Of a stretch of DNA of 64,000 nucleotides, positions 25,092 to 32,670 are shown piece by piece. Numbering within the stretch: the first letter of the stretch is position 1; each line of letters starts with the position of its first letter. The stretch covers positions 248,001 through 312,000 of the forward strand of contig NZ_JACDIS010000002.1 of assembly GCF_013839525.1 (NCBI RefSeq). Direction: 5' to 3'. This DNA comes from Chthonobacter rhizosphaerae (GTDB lineage: Bacteria; Pseudomonadota; Alphaproteobacteria; Rhizobiales; Pleomorphomonadaceae). A program made the translations under genes and the position numbers. A model generated the notes under the pieces. It saw only the letters and a list, made by a program, of their open reading frames with translations, was not told where the DNA came from and did not search any database.

Positions 25092-27152
25092 ATGATCGGA
25101 CGCCGCACCTGGATAGCCGCAGTGGCCGCCGCGATCGCGGTGCCGGCCGCGCCGGATCTTTCCGTCGCGCCGGACGGCATCACGGTGGAGCCGGCCAAGG
25201 CCGAAGCGCGGCAGGGCGACGGTCCGGGCGGCGGGCGCGGCAGCGACGGTCCCGGCAACGCCGGCGGGAACGGGCCGGGCGGTGGGAACGGGCCGGGCGG
25301 CGGGAAGGGCAACGGGCCGGGTAACGGGAACGGGCCGGGCGGCAGCGCGAACGCGGGAGACGGCGGGCAAGGCGCCTCCGGCGGCAACGGAAACGGCGGC
25401 CCCGGCAACTCGGGCGGCGGCGGCCCCGGCAACTCGGGCGGCGTTGGCGCCGGCGGCGGCCCGGGCAATTCGGGCGGCAAGGGAGCCGGAGCGGACGGGC
25501 AGGGGGCGTCCGGCTCGGGCGGCGGGAGCGGCTCCGCCGGTGGCCGCGGATCCGGAAGCCAGAACAGCGCATCCAGCGGCAACCAGGGCGGCGCATCCAG
25601 CGGCAACCAGGGCGGCGGAGCCAAGGGCGACCGGGGCGGCGAGGCCAAGGGCGGTCAGTCGGCGGGCGCCGGGTCCGGCCGTTCCAATAACCCGGGCGGC
25701 GGCAAGCCCGACTCCAACCCCGGCCGTGGAGACACCCGGTCGGAGGAAGCCCGCGCCAAGGTGGACCGGGAGACCGGCGCCGTCGCCGCCTCAAAGGAGG
25801 CGGAGAAGGCAAAGGCGGCCGTGGCGTCGACCAAGGCCAAGGCGCAGAAGGCCGTACGGACGACCGTTCGCAAGAAAGTGTCGCCTCGCGTCGCGCCGGT
25901 GCGCGCCACGCGCCCGACACCCCGACCGTCCGCTCCGCCGGCCGCGAACCCGATCGCCCGCGTGGAAGCGCCTCGGCCGACCGAGGGACGGAGCCAGGCG
26001 GCCCACGCGCCGCGCACGCTGGTGGCCACCGGGCTTTCGACCGTTCAGATCGACGCCCTCGGGCGGCTCGGCTTCCGCCTGGAGCGACGCTCCGCCGGGC
26101 GGCTCGCTCCACCGGTCGCCACGCTCGCCCTGCCGGACGACCTGCCGGTGGAGGATGCGCGCCGGATCGTGACGGCGCTGAACACCACGGCGGCGGTCGA
26201 CCTCGACCACTACTACTACACGGAAGGCCACGGGCCCGTTCTCTGCGGCGTGGCCGGCTGCGGGCGAGACCCCGCGCCGCTCTGGGTGTCGGCGCAACCG
26301 GCCCAATGCGGCGGCCCGCCCTTGATCGGCCTGATCGACACCGCCATCGACCGGCGGCACGCGGCCTTGAGGGACCAGCGCATCGAGGTGCTGGACCCGA
26401 TGCCCGGCAAGCCGGCATCGGCCACGCGCCACGGGACGGCGGTCGCCTCGCTTCTCGTCGGCAGCCCGCACAGCAGCACGCCCGGCCTTCTGCCCGACGC
26501 GGACCTGATCGCCGTGGACGCCTTCTCGCCCGACGAGAATGGCCGCGACCGGGCCGACGTGACGGCTCTGGTGGACGCCATCGAGCGGCTTGCCGAGCGC
26601 GGCGTGCGGGTGATGAACCTGTCGCTCTCGGGCCCGCCGAACGCCGTCCTGGAGCAGACGCTGGCGGCGGCGGCCGCCCAGGGCATCCTGATCGTCGCGG
26701 CGGCCGGCAACGCCGGACCCGGCGGCGAGCCGGCCTATCCGGCCGCCTATCCGGGCGTTCTGGCCGTGACGGCCGTGGACCGCGGCCTCGGCGTCTACCG
26801 GCGCGCCACGCGCGGCGCCTACGTGGACTTCGCCGCGCCCGGCGTGGAGGTCTGGACCGCATCCGCCACCGCGGACGGCGCGCCCGTCTCCGGCACGTCC
26901 TACGCCGCACCGTTCGTGACCGCCGCGGCGGCGGCCTATCTGGCCGCGCGGCCGGACGCCGAGCCGGAGATGGTGTCGGCTCATCTGGCCGAGGAGGCCT
27001 TCGACCTCGGCGAGACCGGTCGCGACACAACCTACGGATGGGGTCTCGTGAAGGCCGATTTCTGCCCCGAGCCGGCGGGCACGCTCATCGAGCAGGCGGG
27101 CTCGCCGAAGCCGGTCGCCGCAACCGAATCCAGGCTGAACGCGCTGAAGTAG
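25092..27152 (+). CDS. Exported S8 (subtilisin-like) serine protease with glycine-rich N-terminal region
   Basis: 686 aa. A signal-like N-terminus (RRTWIAAVAAAIAVPAAP) leads into about 170 residues of Gly/Asn/Pro/Ser repeats (GNGPGGG, GNSGG, SSGNQGGA), then a Lys/Ala segment and a pro-domain-like region. The S8 domain starts near residue 405, with the triad Asp416 (IGLIDTAID), His447 (RHGTAVASLL) and Ser603 (VSGTSYAAPF). TAGGGATC precedes the ATG; a Met 15 codons upstream is an alternative. Divergent from the ECF sigma operon and likely part of its regulon. Confidence 0.93.
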   Translation: MIGRRTWIAAVAAAIAVPAAPDLSVAPDGITVEPAKAEARQGDGPGGGRGSDGPGNAGGNGPGGGNGPGGGKGNGPGNGNGPGGSANAGDGGQGASGGNGNGGPGNSGGGGPGNSGGVGAGGGPGNSGGKGAGADGQGASGSGGGSGSAGGRGSGSQNSASSGNQGGASSGNQGGGAKGDRGGEAKGGQSAGAGSGRSNNPGGGKPDSNPGRGDTRSEEARAKVDRETGAVAASKEAEKAKAAVASTKAKAQKAVRTTVRKKVSPRVAPVRATRPTPRPSAPPAANPIARVEAPRPTEGRSQAAHAPRTLVATGLSTVQIDALGRLGFRLERRSAGRLAPPVATLALPDDLPVEDARRIVTALNTTAAVDLDHYYYTEGHGPVLCGVAGCGRDPAPLWVSAQPAQCGGPPLIGLIDTAIDRRHAALRDQRIEVLDPMPGKPASATRHGTAVASLLVGSPHSSTPGLLPDADLIAVDAFSPDENGRDRADVTALVDAIERLAERGVRVMNLSLSGPPNAVLEQTLAAAAAQGILIVAAAGNAGPGGEPAYPAAYPGVLAVTAVDRGLGVYRRATRGAYVDFAAPGVEVWTASATADGAPVSGTSYAAPFVTAAAAAYLAARPDAEPEMVSAHLAEEAFDLGETGRDTTYGWGLVKADFCPEPAGTLIEQAGSPKPVAATESRLNALK

Positions 27153-27221
27153 CACGGCGGGACGCTTCATCCCCTGATTATTGAGACCTGTCATCTTTGC
27201 AAAGGTCTGAATGTTCGCATA

Positions 27222-27428
27222 ATGGGGTCGGACCAACGAGGATTCGCGTCTGGGTGGGTGTGTGACGTGTGGACCGACCTGACTTCCGTTCGCCTGGACT
27301 GGCGCTTCATCGGCAGCGTCAAGCCGCTTGGGGGAATACCGCGGGCCTGGTGGCTTCTTGCAGCCCTCCTGGTCTCCCTGGCCATGTGGGCCGGCCTGAT
27401 CTGGCTCGTGGTGGCGCTGGTCTTCTGA
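27222..27428 (+). CDS. Small single-span membrane protein
   Basis: 68 aa if the ATG at 27222 is used; a GTG at 27258 would shorten it by 12. The C-terminal half is a basic turn (GGIPRAWW) and one transmembrane helix ending at the stop. Shares the PRxWW/YxLAA...AMWAG pattern with the gene at 20767. No ribosome site is convincing, so the start is open. Unknown function. Confidence 0.55.
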   Translation: MGSDQRGFASGWVCDVWTDLTSVRLDWRFIGSVKPLGGIPRAWWLLAALLVSLAMWAGLIWLVVALVF

Positions 27429-27519
27429 CGCGGAGCGGCGGGCAGCCCCGGCTCCGTTCCCCTTCCGGCCCTTGCAATTGCGCCCGCCAGACGACATGGT
27501 CGGCACCGCTTCAGACGCG

Positions 27520-27609
27520 GGATGGGTGGCCGAGCGGTTTAAGGCACCGGTCTTGAAAACCGGCGTGGGTGCAAGCCCACCGTGGGTTCGAATCCCACCC
27601 CATCCGCCA
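27520..27609 (+). tRNA. tRNA-Ser (anticodon TGA)
   Basis: 90 nt with encoded CCA at 27607-27609. The acceptor GGATGGG pairs with CCCATCC, a long variable arm is present, and the anticodon loop CTTGAAA carries TGA. It forms the left edge of a 2.9-kb gene-free repeat region, as is common for tRNA-linked insertion sites. Confidence 0.97.
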
Positions 27610-27942
27610 GTCGGCTTGGCCTAAGTCTTCAGATAACTTGAGCTTTTCGGATCGAGCACCCGCTCGGAGCCCAACGGCTGACCCAACGACGCGTTTGTAG
27701 TGTAGTGCGCGAATTCATATGGTACGGCGCGGAACTTCAGATGGCGCAGGTTTGCCGCGGCCTTCCCGGCCGACCGGCAGCTGCATCGCCAACGCCTCCG
27801 TCACCTCCGCCGCGCCCTCACCCAGCGCCGTCGCGTGGGTGGAGATCAGCGCCGGATCGGCGGCCGCAATGGACGGCGAGCGCCGCCCGATCGCCGGACG
27901 GGGTGGTGGAGCGGAGAGGGGCGGAGGTCGTCGGGGCCTTGC

Positions 27943-28053
27943 CGTCGATCGCGCCGTTAAAGCGGTTTCAAACGGGATTGGACGGCCGATCCGCCCCTCG
28001 ACGCTACCACCCTGGCGGCGAGCCGGTCGAGAGGCTCCTGGAGGCGGCTGTTT
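27943..28053. repeat. Core repeat copy A
   Basis: About 111 bp, starting CGTCGATCGCGCCGTTAAAG and ending GGAGGCGGCTGTTT. An internal stem GAGCC/GGCTC is visible in the second half. It is separated by 438 bp from copy B. Confidence 0.85.
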
Positions 28054-28380
28054 GCGCCGGTGCTTCTCATTCCGTATGATGAGCACGGTCGCCGTGACGA
28101 CCGGGAAGCCGCAGGGCCGGTCCGAACGTCCGTAGCCGGACGCTTGCACGGGGAGAGTGGCGCACCCCCTCGGCGACCACTCATCCTCGCGACTCCTCAG
28201 TCAAGCGCCCCAGCTATGAGGTGGGACCAGCCCTCCGAAACGCCCTACCTCAGACCGCGCCACCTCGGTTTTCCGCCCCTCCGCCCGATCGCCCCCGCCG
28301 CGGCGCTGCCAGGCGGCGGGGTGGAAACAGCCGCAAGGGCGTGCGGGTCATGGGCGCCGCGGTCTTGGACGGACCCCGGC

Positions 28381-28491
28381 CGTCGATCGCGCCGTTAAAG
28401 CGGTTTCAGACGGGGATGGACGGCCGATCCGCCCCTCGGCCGCACCACTCTGGCGGCGAGCCGGTCGAGAGGCTCCTGGAGGCGGCTGTTT
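28381..28491. repeat. Core repeat copy B
   Basis: Same 111-bp core as copy A with a few substitutions (for example CAGACGGGGATGG for CAAACGGGATTGG). It is the 3' end of tandem unit 1. Confidence 0.85.
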
Positions 28492-28825
28492 GCGGGCTTT
28501 CCAGCCGGCGGGCTACAATGTGTTTGGTCGCCGTGACTGACCGGGCAAATCGTCCGACCGGTCCGAGGTTCGGTTGCGCAGCCGACGCTCGTTACGGGGA
28601 AAGTGACGTCCCCCCTCGGCGACCACTCATCCTCGCGCCTCCTCAGACAAGCGCCCAGCTATGAGGTGGGACCAGCCCTCCGAAACGTCCCACCTCAGAC
28701 CCGCGCCAACTCGGTTTTCCGCCCCTCCGCCCGATCGCCCCCGCCGCGGCGCTGCCAGGCGGCGGGTGGAAACAGCCGCACGGACGTGCGGGTCATGAGC
28801 GTTGCGGTCTTGGACGGACCCCGGC

Positions 28826-28935
28826 CGTCGATCGCGCCGTTAAAGCGGTTTCAAACGGGGTTGGAGGGCCGATCCGCCCCTCGGCCGTACCACTCTGGCG
28901 GCGAGCCGGTCGAGAGGCTTCTGGAGGCGGCTGTT
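28826..28935. repeat. Core repeat copy C
   Basis: About 110 bp, the 3' end of tandem unit 2, 445 bp from copy B. It ends GGAGGCGGCTGTT without the third T. Confidence 0.85.
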
Positions 28936-29134
28936 GCGGGGGGCGGTCGGGCGCAATAGTGTGGAAAAGACACGTGCGACGCGGTGCAACTCTCCCGGCC
29001 GTAGGACGCTCTTTCGAGCGGATCGCCATGTGGGGTTCCTGGGAGGCCCCACCACGTGTCAACCGCAATCCTCGGCCCCTCGTTCGAACAGGACCGCGCC
29101 GCGTGCCTTGATGCGACTGACGTCATCAAGGGAG

Positions 29135-29208
29135 GGTTGGACGGCCGATCCGCCCCTCGACGCTACCACACCGGCGGGCCAGCCGAGAGGCTCCTGGAGG
29201 CGGCTGTT
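29135..29208. repeat. Core repeat copy D (3' part only)
   Basis: Keeps the segment from GGACGGCCGATCCGCCCCTC to GGAGGCGGCTGTT but lacks the CGTCGATCGCGCC 5' half. Its spacing to copy C is 276 bp, unlike the 445-bp period. Confidence 0.8.
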
Positions 29209-29242
29209 GTGTGTCTAATATCCCATTGGTATTTTGCACCTC

Positions 29243-29341
29243 GAGGCGGCCTGAGACCGGGCAAAAATGACGCGCTGGCAGAGTGTGGCTCTTCGGGGCT
29301 GTACGACAAACGGGGAGAATTGCGTTCCCCCTGGCCGCCTC
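29243..29341. repeat. 99-nt structured element, copy 1
   Basis: Closed by a 9-bp stem (GAGGCGGCC at 29243 with GGCCGCCTC ending at 29341). Inside are a hairpin with a C(TTCG)G tetraloop (GGCTC/GGGCT) and a GGGGA/TCCCC hairpin. It could be read as RNA on either strand. The second copy lies 219 bp downstream. Confidence 0.7.
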
Positions 29342-29349
29342 ACCCCGCC

Positions 29350-29427
29350 TGTTTGAACGGCGGATCCGCCCCTCAACGCTGCCACCGGGGCGGCGAGCCG
29401 GTCGAGAGGCTCCTTGAGGCGGCTCTT
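29350..29427. repeat. Core repeat copy E (3' part only)
   Basis: Most divergent copy, beginning AACGGCGGATCCGCCCCTC (with palindrome GGCGGATCCGCC) and ending GAGGCGGCTCTT. It lies between the two 99-nt elements. Confidence 0.75.
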
Positions 29428-29461
29428 GCTCATCAAAACTGACAATAATAATTTGAGAATA

Positions 29462-29560
29462 GAGGCGGCCTGAGACCGGGCAAAAATGACGCGCTGGCAG
29501 AGTCTGGCCCTTCGGGGCCTTACGACAAACGGGGAGGGTCGCGTTCCCCCTGGCCGCCTC
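29462..29560. repeat. 99-nt structured element, copy 2
   Basis: Same length and closing stem as copy 1. In the tetraloop hairpin the stem is GGCCC/GGGCC where copy 1 has GGCTC/GGGCT: both differences keep pairing through G-U. This conservation of pairing, together with the TTCG loop, suggests a structured RNA or a mobile palindromic repeat. Confidence 0.7.
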
Positions 29561-30348
29561 ACCCTCCACCCTGAACATACGCCTTCCCTGATGAGCAAGA
29601 AGGTACGTCTGTTCCGGTATGTTTGTGCGCCAACCGGCCCTGCCGAAACGAACTCCGTTGAACACCATATGGCGCCGGCCCCAGCTGTTACGGTTCGGAT
29701 GCGCGCGGTTCGGGGGACGAGGTCTATCGCGGTCGCAGCGGCGGCCCACCGGGTCGCGCTCCGATGCGCGTGTTTCACGACCGATCGGACGGTTCGCTTA
29801 TAAACGGACCACCGGATTGCATCGCGGCTTCGAGCGAACTGAAATCGATCGGAAGACGTCGAGCGGCCGCATGACGCGCGCGTGCGGCGGCGACCAGCGC
29901 CTCCTGACGCTTACTGAGCTGGAAGCTCCGAGCCGACTGCGAACTCCGCCGCACTGGGGGGATCTCTTCCATAGCGATACACACCTTGTCACGTTGCCGG
30001 CTCACCAACAGGACTAAAGTGCGGCTGTTTGCGGGGAAGAAAACCTCGTTCTCCCGCCGGTGGCGGCTGACCGGCATGATCTAACGGCCCGTGCCCGGGA
30101 CGATAGCATAGGTAACCTTGCCGATGAACACAGCAACCACGTTTCTCGAGGAGGACGTGAAGGCCGGAGCGCCAGTACCCTACCACGCCGTTTGGAATTC
30201 AAAATTGCCGACGCAACGCTTCCGCCGCCCCTGCAGGCGCCGCTACCGCCATCTCCCGCCGAACAAGCCAAGACGGCGTTCCGCAACTTGTCCAATGATC
30301 CGGTGATATCCGGACAATCTTCGCTTCGCTCAAAAGCGCCGTTCGGAG

Positions 30349-30462
30349 GTGTACCGGTTGGCGGACCCCGTGTTTTTCAAGCACGTGAAGGTCGGCGACG
30401 AGGTCAAGTTCGAGGCCGACCGCGTGAACGGTGCCATCACGGTGATGTCGATCATCAAGTAA
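30349..30462 (+). pseudogene. 5'-truncated remnant of a CusF-type periplasmic copper-binding protein
   Basis: The frame reads VYRLADPVFFKHVKVGDEV and then KFEADRVNGAITVMSIIK before a TAA stop. This is the C-terminal half of the CusF/CopK-like beta-barrel (typical context MTMVYRVxDP...VKVGDKVRFE). The N-terminal half with signal peptide and the metal-binding His/Trp/Met residues is missing; sequence to the left is unrelated. GTG at 30349 marks where similarity begins and is not claimed as a real start. Confidence 0.7.
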
Positions 30463-30495
30463 GGTTCGTCGAATTGAACCCGGCAGCTTGAAACT

Positions 30496-32082
30496 CTAGC
30501 GCCTCATCCCGGACCAGGCGCGGCGGACCCGCTGGCGGAGGCGCAGGGGGAGGAATTCCTTCAGCGGGGGGCGGTCTTCCTTCGGGATCCTTGCCCAGGT
30601 CGCGATCTGGAGGCGGACGGGTAGGAATCGGAAGTGCTGCACCTCGGGCGCGACGCCGCGGCGCGATCCGGCCTGAAACTCCAGGAGGTCCTGGTCGACG
30701 TCGGACGGCCCCTGGTCCGGCGCGCTCGGCGCGGGGCGATCGGCGGCGTTCAGCGCGGCCGCCTCGTAGGTCCGTTCCAGACTGTCGGTCCAGGCCGGGC
30801 CCCAATGGAGCGTCGCGATGGCGTTCGCCTGCGCGCGGCCGAGCGCTTCCGCGGCCGATCGATCGGCGAGGAGGGCGCGCACCTGGGAGAGGTACGCCGC
30901 CGCGTCGTGGAAGATCACCGGCTGGTCATCGAGGGCCACGTCGTCGCTCGCCAGGACGGCGGACAGGCTTTCGGCCGGATAAGGCCGCCAGCTGACGGCC
31001 GGAAGGCCGTCCAGCACCGCTTCCAGGAGGGCGGTCTGCGACGCGAAGGGGGTGGAGTCGAGGTAGACGTCCGCGGCGGCGGTGAAGAGGTCGAGCTCGC
31101 TGCGCATGCCCATCGGATGGACGCGCCCGCCGGTTTCCGCCGCCCGCTCCATCCAATAGGCGGACGTGGCGGACGGGCCGACCAGGACCATCCGGAACTC
31201 CGGGTCGGCGTCGAAGAGCGGCCGGTGGAGGGCGAAGAAGTCCGCGCGACGGTTCGGGACCAGCTTGTATTCGGACGCGATCGTCAGGCTGATCGGGGCG
31301 TCAGCCGGAAGGCCAAGGATCCGGCGCGCCTCGGTCTTTCCCGGGGCGTCCGGTCGCGAACTCGGCAGGAGCGGCAGCGGCAGGAGCGCGCTCCGCTCCG
31401 GGCCGAGACCGCGCCGGGCGGCGGCGAGGCGCGCGCCGGAGCGGCGGAAGTTCACCAGGCAGTCGCAGATCGACTCTCCGAGCCAGAACACGTGGTCCGC
31501 GTGGTTGAACACCAGCGTCGGCGGTCGTTCCTGGTCCGCCCCGAAGGCGAGGAGCGGCACCACGTCGTAGGGATGCACGTGGAGCACGATGAAGTCGGCG
31601 CCGTCCGCCATCCGGCGAAGGTCGCGCGCGACGGCGATGAGGTTCTCCACTCCGTCGAGCAGCCTGATTCGGCCGCCGGCGGCCGCGACCGCGTCGACCA
31701 GGGCCGGCGGCAACGGCTCCACCTGCTGGGTGATGGCCACGTCGTGGGTCGAGGCACTGTCGGCGCCGATCCAGCGGTAGAGGGCCTTGGTGTGCCCGCC
31801 GATGGAATAGGCTTCCGTGAGGACGTGAAGGACCCGCCGACGAGGCGATCCGCCAGGGCGCCGCCGGCGCACCGGCGCGGACGGCAGCACGAAGCGAGCG
31901 CCGAGATCCGACAGGAGGGCTTCCAGGTCGGCCGACCGGAAGAAGCCCGGATGGCGACCCGCAGCCGAATGGGCCGCGACCTGCGCGAACACGCTGGCCG
32001 CCGAGGCGGCCCCGGCGGTCGCCTTCCGCTCGGCCTCGGCGAGAAGCGCGTCATAGCCGGCTTTGGCGTCCTTCAAGTCCAC
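30496..32082 (-). CDS. Glycosyltransferase (GT-B type)
   Basis: 528 aa. The N-terminal 75 residues are helical; a GT-B N-domain follows (RRVLHVLTEAYSIGGHTKAL) with LHVHPYDVVPLL, and the C-domain shows SLTIASEYKLVPNRR, FRMVLVGPSA and the donor-site region LDSTPFASQTALLEAV. This resembles GT4/GT41-like enzymes but lacks a textbook EX7E, so the family is uncertain. Last gene of the minus-strand arm of the polysaccharide cluster, 129 bp after the acyltransferase. Confidence 0.82.
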   Translation of the reverse strand: MDLKDAKAGYDALLAEAERKATAGAASAASVFAQVAAHSAAGRHPGFFRSADLEALLSDLGARFVLPSAPVRRRRPGGSPRRRVLHVLTEAYSIGGHTKALYRWIGADSASTHDVAITQQVEPLPPALVDAVAAAGGRIRLLDGVENLIAVARDLRRMADGADFIVLHVHPYDVVPLLAFGADQERPPTLVFNHADHVFWLGESICDCLVNFRRSGARLAAARRGLGPERSALLPLPLLPSSRPDAPGKTEARRILGLPADAPISLTIASEYKLVPNRRADFFALHRPLFDADPEFRMVLVGPSATSAYWMERAAETGGRVHPMGMRSELDLFTAAADVYLDSTPFASQTALLEAVLDGLPAVSWRPYPAESLSAVLASDDVALDDQPVIFHDAAAYLSQVRALLADRSAAEALGRAQANAIATLHWGPAWTDSLERTYEAAALNAADRPAPSAPDQGPSDVDQDLLEFQAGSRRGVAPEVQHFRFLPVRLQIATWARIPKEDRPPLKEFLPLRLRQRVRRAWSGMRR

Positions 32083-32211
32083 GAAATCCCCACTCCTTCT
32101 GGACGGGTTCGCCGATCCGCATCCGGCGGATCGGTTCGGCGGGGCCGCGCCTGTCGTCCAGCCACCAAAGAGCAGGACGCGCGGATCGACTCCTCGTTCC
32201 CCGACGCGGTG

Positions 32212-32670
32212 TCAACCCATCGCGACCGGCCTGGCCGGATTGCCGCCGACGCGTTGCCCCGCGGGCACGTCGCGGGTAACGACCGAACCGGGCGCGACGA
32301 AGGCATGGTCCCCGACGCTGACGCCCGGTATGAGCACGGCGCCCGCGCCGATCCATGCGCCGCGCCCTATTCGCGTGACCGGATACGCCTCCGGCCACTG
32401 CCTGGATCGGGGGTAGCGGTCGGTGGTGAAGGTGACGTTGGCGTCGATGCGGACGTCGTCCTCCACCCGGAGGGCGTCCCACAGGTAGACGCCGAACCCG
32501 ACCGTGACACGGTCGCCGACCACCACGTCGTTCTCGACGAAGCAGAAGGCCGACAGGGTGACGTCGCGGCCGATCCGCGCCTTCGGCAGCACGACGCAGA
32601 ACGGGCCGACGCGGGTGCCGTCGCCCACCTCGGCGAGGCAGTCGGCGCGGGCGTGGATGTCAACCGGCAT
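32212..32670 (-). CDS. Left-handed beta-helix acyltransferase (hexapeptide repeat)
   Basis: 152 aa. The hexapeptide series GTRVGPFCVV, GRDVTLSAFC, GDRVTVGFGV, GRGAWIGAGAVLIPGVSVG and a C-terminal GNPARPV are typical of WbbJ/WlbB-type sugar O- or N-acetyltransferases. Start MPVDIHARAD with AGGAGGA 6 nt upstream; it overlaps the upstream FAD gene by 11 bp, so the two are translationally coupled. Probably decorates the surface glycan; the acceptor is unknown. Confidence 0.88.
   Translation of the reverse strand: MPVDIHARADCLAEVGDGTRVGPFCVVLPKARIGRDVTLSAFCFVENDVVVGDRVTVGFGVYLWDALRVEDDVRIDANVTFTTDRYPRSRQWPEAYPVTRIGRGAWIGAGAVLIPGVSVGDHAFVAPGSVVTRDVPAGQRVGGNPARPVAMG

Larger units (their letters stand above)
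28054..28940. repeat. Tandem duplication of a unit of about 445 bp
   Basis: Unit 1 is about 28054-28498 and unit 2 about 28499-28940; each ends in a core repeat (B, C). Landmarks recur at constant offset: ACGGGGA at 28148 and 28594; CGTCGATCGC at 28381 and 28826. Each unit contains an inverted repeat of TGAGGTGGGA with TCCCACCTCA (perfect in unit 2, with changes in unit 1, one of them kept as a G-U pair). Confidence 0.8.
27610..30348. repeat. Gene-free region made of tandem and interspersed repeats
   Basis: No convincing complete gene in 2.7 kb. It holds five copies of a core repeat (A-E), two adjacent copies of a unit of about 445 bp, and two 99-nt structured elements, all listed separately. 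The 29580-30348 portion is less repetitive, with lower GC in places and no recognisable coding content. Open frames here are mostly shadows of the repeats, and repeated peptides such as QEPLDRLAARV simply mirror the DNA copies. Confidence 0.75.

Noticed and set aside
24881-25648. N-terminal extension of the sigma factor frame (extra 256 codons)
   Set aside because: Pro-rich shadow of the protease Gly-rich region; a normal ECF factor starts at 24880.
25180-27030. Minus-strand frame of 616 codons across the S8 protease
   Set aside because: Extremely Arg/Pro-rich composition, no domains, and the plus-strand frame has the full catalytic triad.
28054-29427. CRISPR array
   Set aside because: Repeats are about 80-110 bp with irregular spacing of 216-445 bp and no short unique spacers or cas genes.
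27715-29749. Frames in the repeat region with repeated peptides (for example QEPLDRLAARV)
   Set aside because: The repeats occur on both strands and in several frames, which follows from DNA repetition; no start signals or domain content.
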